A stretch of DNA of 64,000 nucleotides from the NCBI RefSeq assembly GCF_013778325.1, contig NZ_JACEIB010000002.1:1-64000 (forward strand), given 5' to 3'. Below the pieces are notes generated by a model, which was not told the origin of the DNA, searched no databases, and was given only the letters and a program-made list of their open reading frames with translations. Shown here in pieces: positions 61,652 through 64,000 of this stretch. The stretch's first letter is position 1; every line of letters begins with the position of its first letter. Both the position numbers and the translations under genes were made by a program. Source of the DNA: Sphingomonas chungangi (GTDB lineage Bacteria > Pseudomonadota > Alphaproteobacteria > Sphingomonadales > Sphingomonadaceae).

Positions 61652-63303
61652 ATGCGTTCAGCGATGATTGCAGCGGGCTTCGCGGCCCTTCTGGGGAGCA
61701 GTGCGACACAGGCCGTTCCGCCGCCGGGAAAACCGAAGCTGATCGTCGCCATCTCGGTCGATCAATTCTCGTCCGAACTCTACAGGCGCTACCTCGACAG
61801 CTATACGGGCGGCCTCAGGACACTGTCCTCCGGCACGGCCTTCCCCATCGGCTATCAGAGCCACGCCGCGACCGAGACCTGCCCTGGCCATTCGACCATC
61901 CTCACCGGCATGCACCCCGAGCATACGGGCATCGTCGCCAACAGCTGGTTCGACGTGAAGACCGGCTCCAACATCTATTGCGTGCAGGCGCCGGGCTCCT
62001 CCGATCTCAATGCGCGGGGGCCGCAGAACATGAAGGTCGGCACGCTCGGCGACTGGATCAAGGCCGTCGAGCCGGGCGCGCGCAGCTACGCCGTGTCGGG
62101 CAAGGACCGCGCGGCGATCACCATGGCCGGCAAGCATGCCGACGGCGTCTATTGGTGGTACGACGGTGTCGGCTTCACGACATCCTCGTTCGCCGGACCT
62201 GCCGGCCCGGCGGTGACGGCGCCGGCCGACGCCTTCAACAAGGCGCTGTTCTCCCACTGGAAGGCCTCGCCGCCGCCGCTTTACCCGGCCGCCTCGGCGA
62301 CCTGCCAGGCGATGGAGAAGCCGGTCCGGTTCGGCCAGATCGATCTTTCCGGTCACGTGCCGCGCGCTCCGAGCAGAATCCGGAGTTCCTCAAGACGACC
62401 GACTTCCAGGACAACCTGCGCGCCTCGCCACAGTTCGACGCGACCGTCGTTGACTTCGCCGAGAAGCTGATCGCCGACCAGAAACTCGGCCACGGCCCGG
62501 CGACCGACGTCCTCGCCGTCAGCCTCTCCGCCAACGACTATATCGGCCACCGCTACGGCAATGGCGGGCCGGAGATGTGCGTGCAGCAGGCCGCGCTCGA
62601 CCAGACGCTGGGCCGCTTCCTCGACGATTTGCAGAATCTCGACGTGCCGGTGGTCGTGGTTGTGACCGCCGATCACGGCGCGACCGACGCCGCCGAGCGC
62701 GAGCATGATGCCGATCCGGAAGCCAGCCGCCTCGACAGCGCGGCCTTCGTTTCGAAGCTCAACAAGGCGGTGATGGCCGCGACCGGCCTCACCTACGAAC
62801 CGATCGTCGGCGACGATCCGCAGCAGCTATACATCAATGTCGGCCCGGATGAGGCGCTGCGCGCCAAGGTGCGCGAGGCTACCATGGCGTGGTTGAAGCA
62901 GCAGCCGCAGGTGCGCGCCGCCTTCACCCGCGCCGAGGTGGAGGCAGCCGACGTGCCCCCGCACACGCAAGCGCCGTCGCTCAGCATGGTTCAGCGCTTC
63001 CACGAGAGCTACGACGCCGATCGTTCGGGCGACATCGCGGTCGCTTATGCGCCTCGCACCAGCTTCGGCATCCCGCGCGGGCCGGGCGATGTGGTCGCCG
63101 GACACGGCTCGCCCTGGGATCACGACCGGCAGGTGCCGATCCTGTTCTGGTGGTCCGGCGCTCAGCGCGACACGCGCAACGATCCGGCCGAAACGGTGGA
63201 CATCGCGCCGACGCTGGCGGCCTTCGCCGGCATACAGACGCCGCCGGTGGACGGCCGCTGCCTCGACGTGACCCGGGGCCTGTGCCCCGTGCCGAAGAAC
63301 TGA
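61652..63303 (+). pseudogene. Alkaline-phosphatase-superfamily gene interrupted by a frameshift
   Basis: Two overlapping frames together encode one exported phosphatase of the PafA-like alkaline phosphatase type, about 550 residues. Frame one (61652 onward) has a signal peptide, the metal Asp in ISVDQFSSELYRRY and the nucleophile Thr region ETCPGHSTILTGMHPEH. Near 62360-62371 the homology passes to another frame, at EQNPEFLKTTDFQDN, which continues with DYIGHRYGNGGPE, TADHGATDA and GHGSPWDHDRQVPILFWW to a TGA at 63303. One base seems to be missing (or two added). All metal sites exist but are split, so either the gene is recently broken or the read has an error. Confidence 0.8.
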
Positions 63304-63305
63304 GG

Positions 63306-64000
63306 CTAGTCCCCGATCCGATAGTCGAGGCCGGCCGAGCCGTTCGCCGGCACCGTGACCCGCCAGGTCTGGAGGCCGTCGATCCGCTCCAGCGGCGCGC
63401 TGGCGTTCCCGTAGTTGGTTTCCTGCGCGATGCCGATCGCCACCTCGACCGGCACGGGGAAGGGACTGGCGTTGGTCACCGTGATGTGGCGATCGGCACC
63501 GCGCGCGCTCTGCTCGGCGAGTATCTGGCGGCTGACGCCCGCCGTCAGCAGCGTCCTCTCACCCTTGGCGGTATCGCCGATCGTGCCGAGCCCGAGCAGC
63601 AGGCGCGCATCCTGACGCGGCGCGTAAAGCGCGGTCGTCCCCGCCGGAAGCGGAATGCCCAGCCCCTGCTTCTCCTCGTTGCGCATCCGCAGCACGATCG
63701 TGGCGGGAACGCCCTGCATCGCCATCCAGCTGAACAGCCGTATCCGGTAAAGTTTCTCGAACGCCACGCGGTGCTGGACGAGCAGCGCCACCTGCCTCTG
63801 CCCGTTAGGCGCGACATCGACCGTCTCGGGCACGCGGTAGAGCTTCAGATCGCCCAAATCCTCGGGCGGGGGCGGCGGCGGCGGGGGCGGTGCAGGCGCC
63901 ATCAGCGCCATCGGTGCGAACCGGCGGGCGCCCGTCACCACGATGTCGTCTGCGGCTTCCTCGTCCCGATGATAGGGCTCGATCGTCGGCAGGTCCGACG
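63306..64000 (-). CDS. C-terminal part of a DUF4139-like protein (5' end outside window)
   Basis: The frame is open to the right edge and stops at TAG (63306-63308). About 230 residues are visible. A Pro-run (about ten prolines after MALMAPA) separates an IVVTGARR stretch from a beta-rich domain: LKLYRVPETVDVAPNGQRQV, LLVQHRVAFEKLYRI and a C-terminal TWRVTVPANGSAGLDYRI. The layout matches the C-terminal domain of DUF4139 proteins, which are secreted or surface-associated. The N-terminus and signal peptide cannot be seen. It lies stop to stop with the phosphatase gene. Confidence 0.7.
   Translation of the reverse strand, partial: SDLPTIEPYHRDEEAADDIVVTGARRFAPMALMAPAPPPPPPPPPEDLGDLKLYRVPETVDVAPNGQRQVALLVQHRVAFEKLYRIRLFSWMAMQGVPATIVLRMRNEEKQGLGIPLPAGTTALYAPRQDARLLLGLGTIGDTAKGERTLLTAGVSRQILAEQSARGADRHITVTNASPFPVPVEVAIGIAQETNYGNASAPLERIDGLQTWRVTVPANGSAGLDYRIGD

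Noticed and set aside
1-64000. tRNA, rRNA, CRISPR arrays, insertion sequences and prophage genes.
   Set aside because: I found no cloverleaf-like segment, repeat-spacer series, transposase motif or phage structural gene. Small structured RNAs could still be present, since reading by eye would not detect them reliably.

Overview
The window is chromosomal DNA of high GC content, densely packed on both strands. It most likely comes from an alphaproteobacterium of the Sphingomonas group. Three things point there: a SigF/NrsF-type ECF sigma factor pair with a matching promoter, two sites that fit the alphaproteobacterial EcfG general-stress promoter, and the reliance on TonB-dependent uptake. The taxonomic call is inference. 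I see no rRNA, tRNA, CRISPR array, intact insertion sequence or phage gene.

Positions 1-5000 look like a patchwork accessory segment. They hold the tail of a membrane protein, a remnant of an alpha/beta-hydrolase, an NmrA-like reductase and Old Yellow Enzyme pair divergent from a LysR regulator, and two glyoxalase-fold (VOC) proteins around a small helix-turn-helix regulator. A shared palindrome, TTGCTATAGCA(A/T), lies in front of both VOC genes.

Positions 5086-15045 form the most distinctive block: ten kilobases of co-oriented genes that read as an organosulfur scavenging island. It encodes a LysR regulator, a peroxiredoxin-like protein, an SsuA-like lipoprotein, a TonB-dependent receptor, a flavin-dependent monooxygenase, an SsuC permease, an SsuB ATPase, a cysteine-dioxygenase-fold thiol dioxygenase and a three-domain rhodanese. 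Together these could carry an organosulfur compound across both membranes, release sulfite or sulfinate by oxidation, and channel sulfane sulfur. The substrate cannot be read from the sequence.

Positions 15588-24469 hold a hypothetical gene, a 5'-truncated nitrobindin-like remnant, a PepSY membrane protein behind two Fur-like palindromes, an SGNH hydrolase, a peptide-use operon (POT transporter, M48 protease, M19 dipeptidase), a nitroreductase, a GntR regulator and a small exported protein with a clear terminator. Positions 24746-34288 hold a phosphoesterase, an exopolysaccharide-initiating sugar transferase, three very small or small genes (26, 34 and about 85 residues), the kynurenine pair kynU-kynA, a CYTH-CHAD protein, a membrane/coiled-coil protein and an S9 peptidase.

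Positions 34345-42893 carry nrsF-sigF, a small His-rich exported protein, and the six-gene DUF4129-DUF4350-MoxR-DUF58-SpoIIM-RDD operon, whose genes overlap at ATGA. Positions 43050-57409 hold a trypsin-like autotransporter, a HerA-like ATPase, a CsbD stress protein, an EEP-family hydrolase, a Nudix hydrolase, the tamA-tamB outer-membrane assembly pair behind a near-perfect EcfG promoter, and a BrkB family protein. Positions 57342-64000 hold a small membrane protein, a Crp/Fnr regulator, dinB, a DsbD-like reductase, a frameshifted alkaline-phosphatase-superfamily gene, and the C-terminal part of a DUF4139-like protein that runs off the end.
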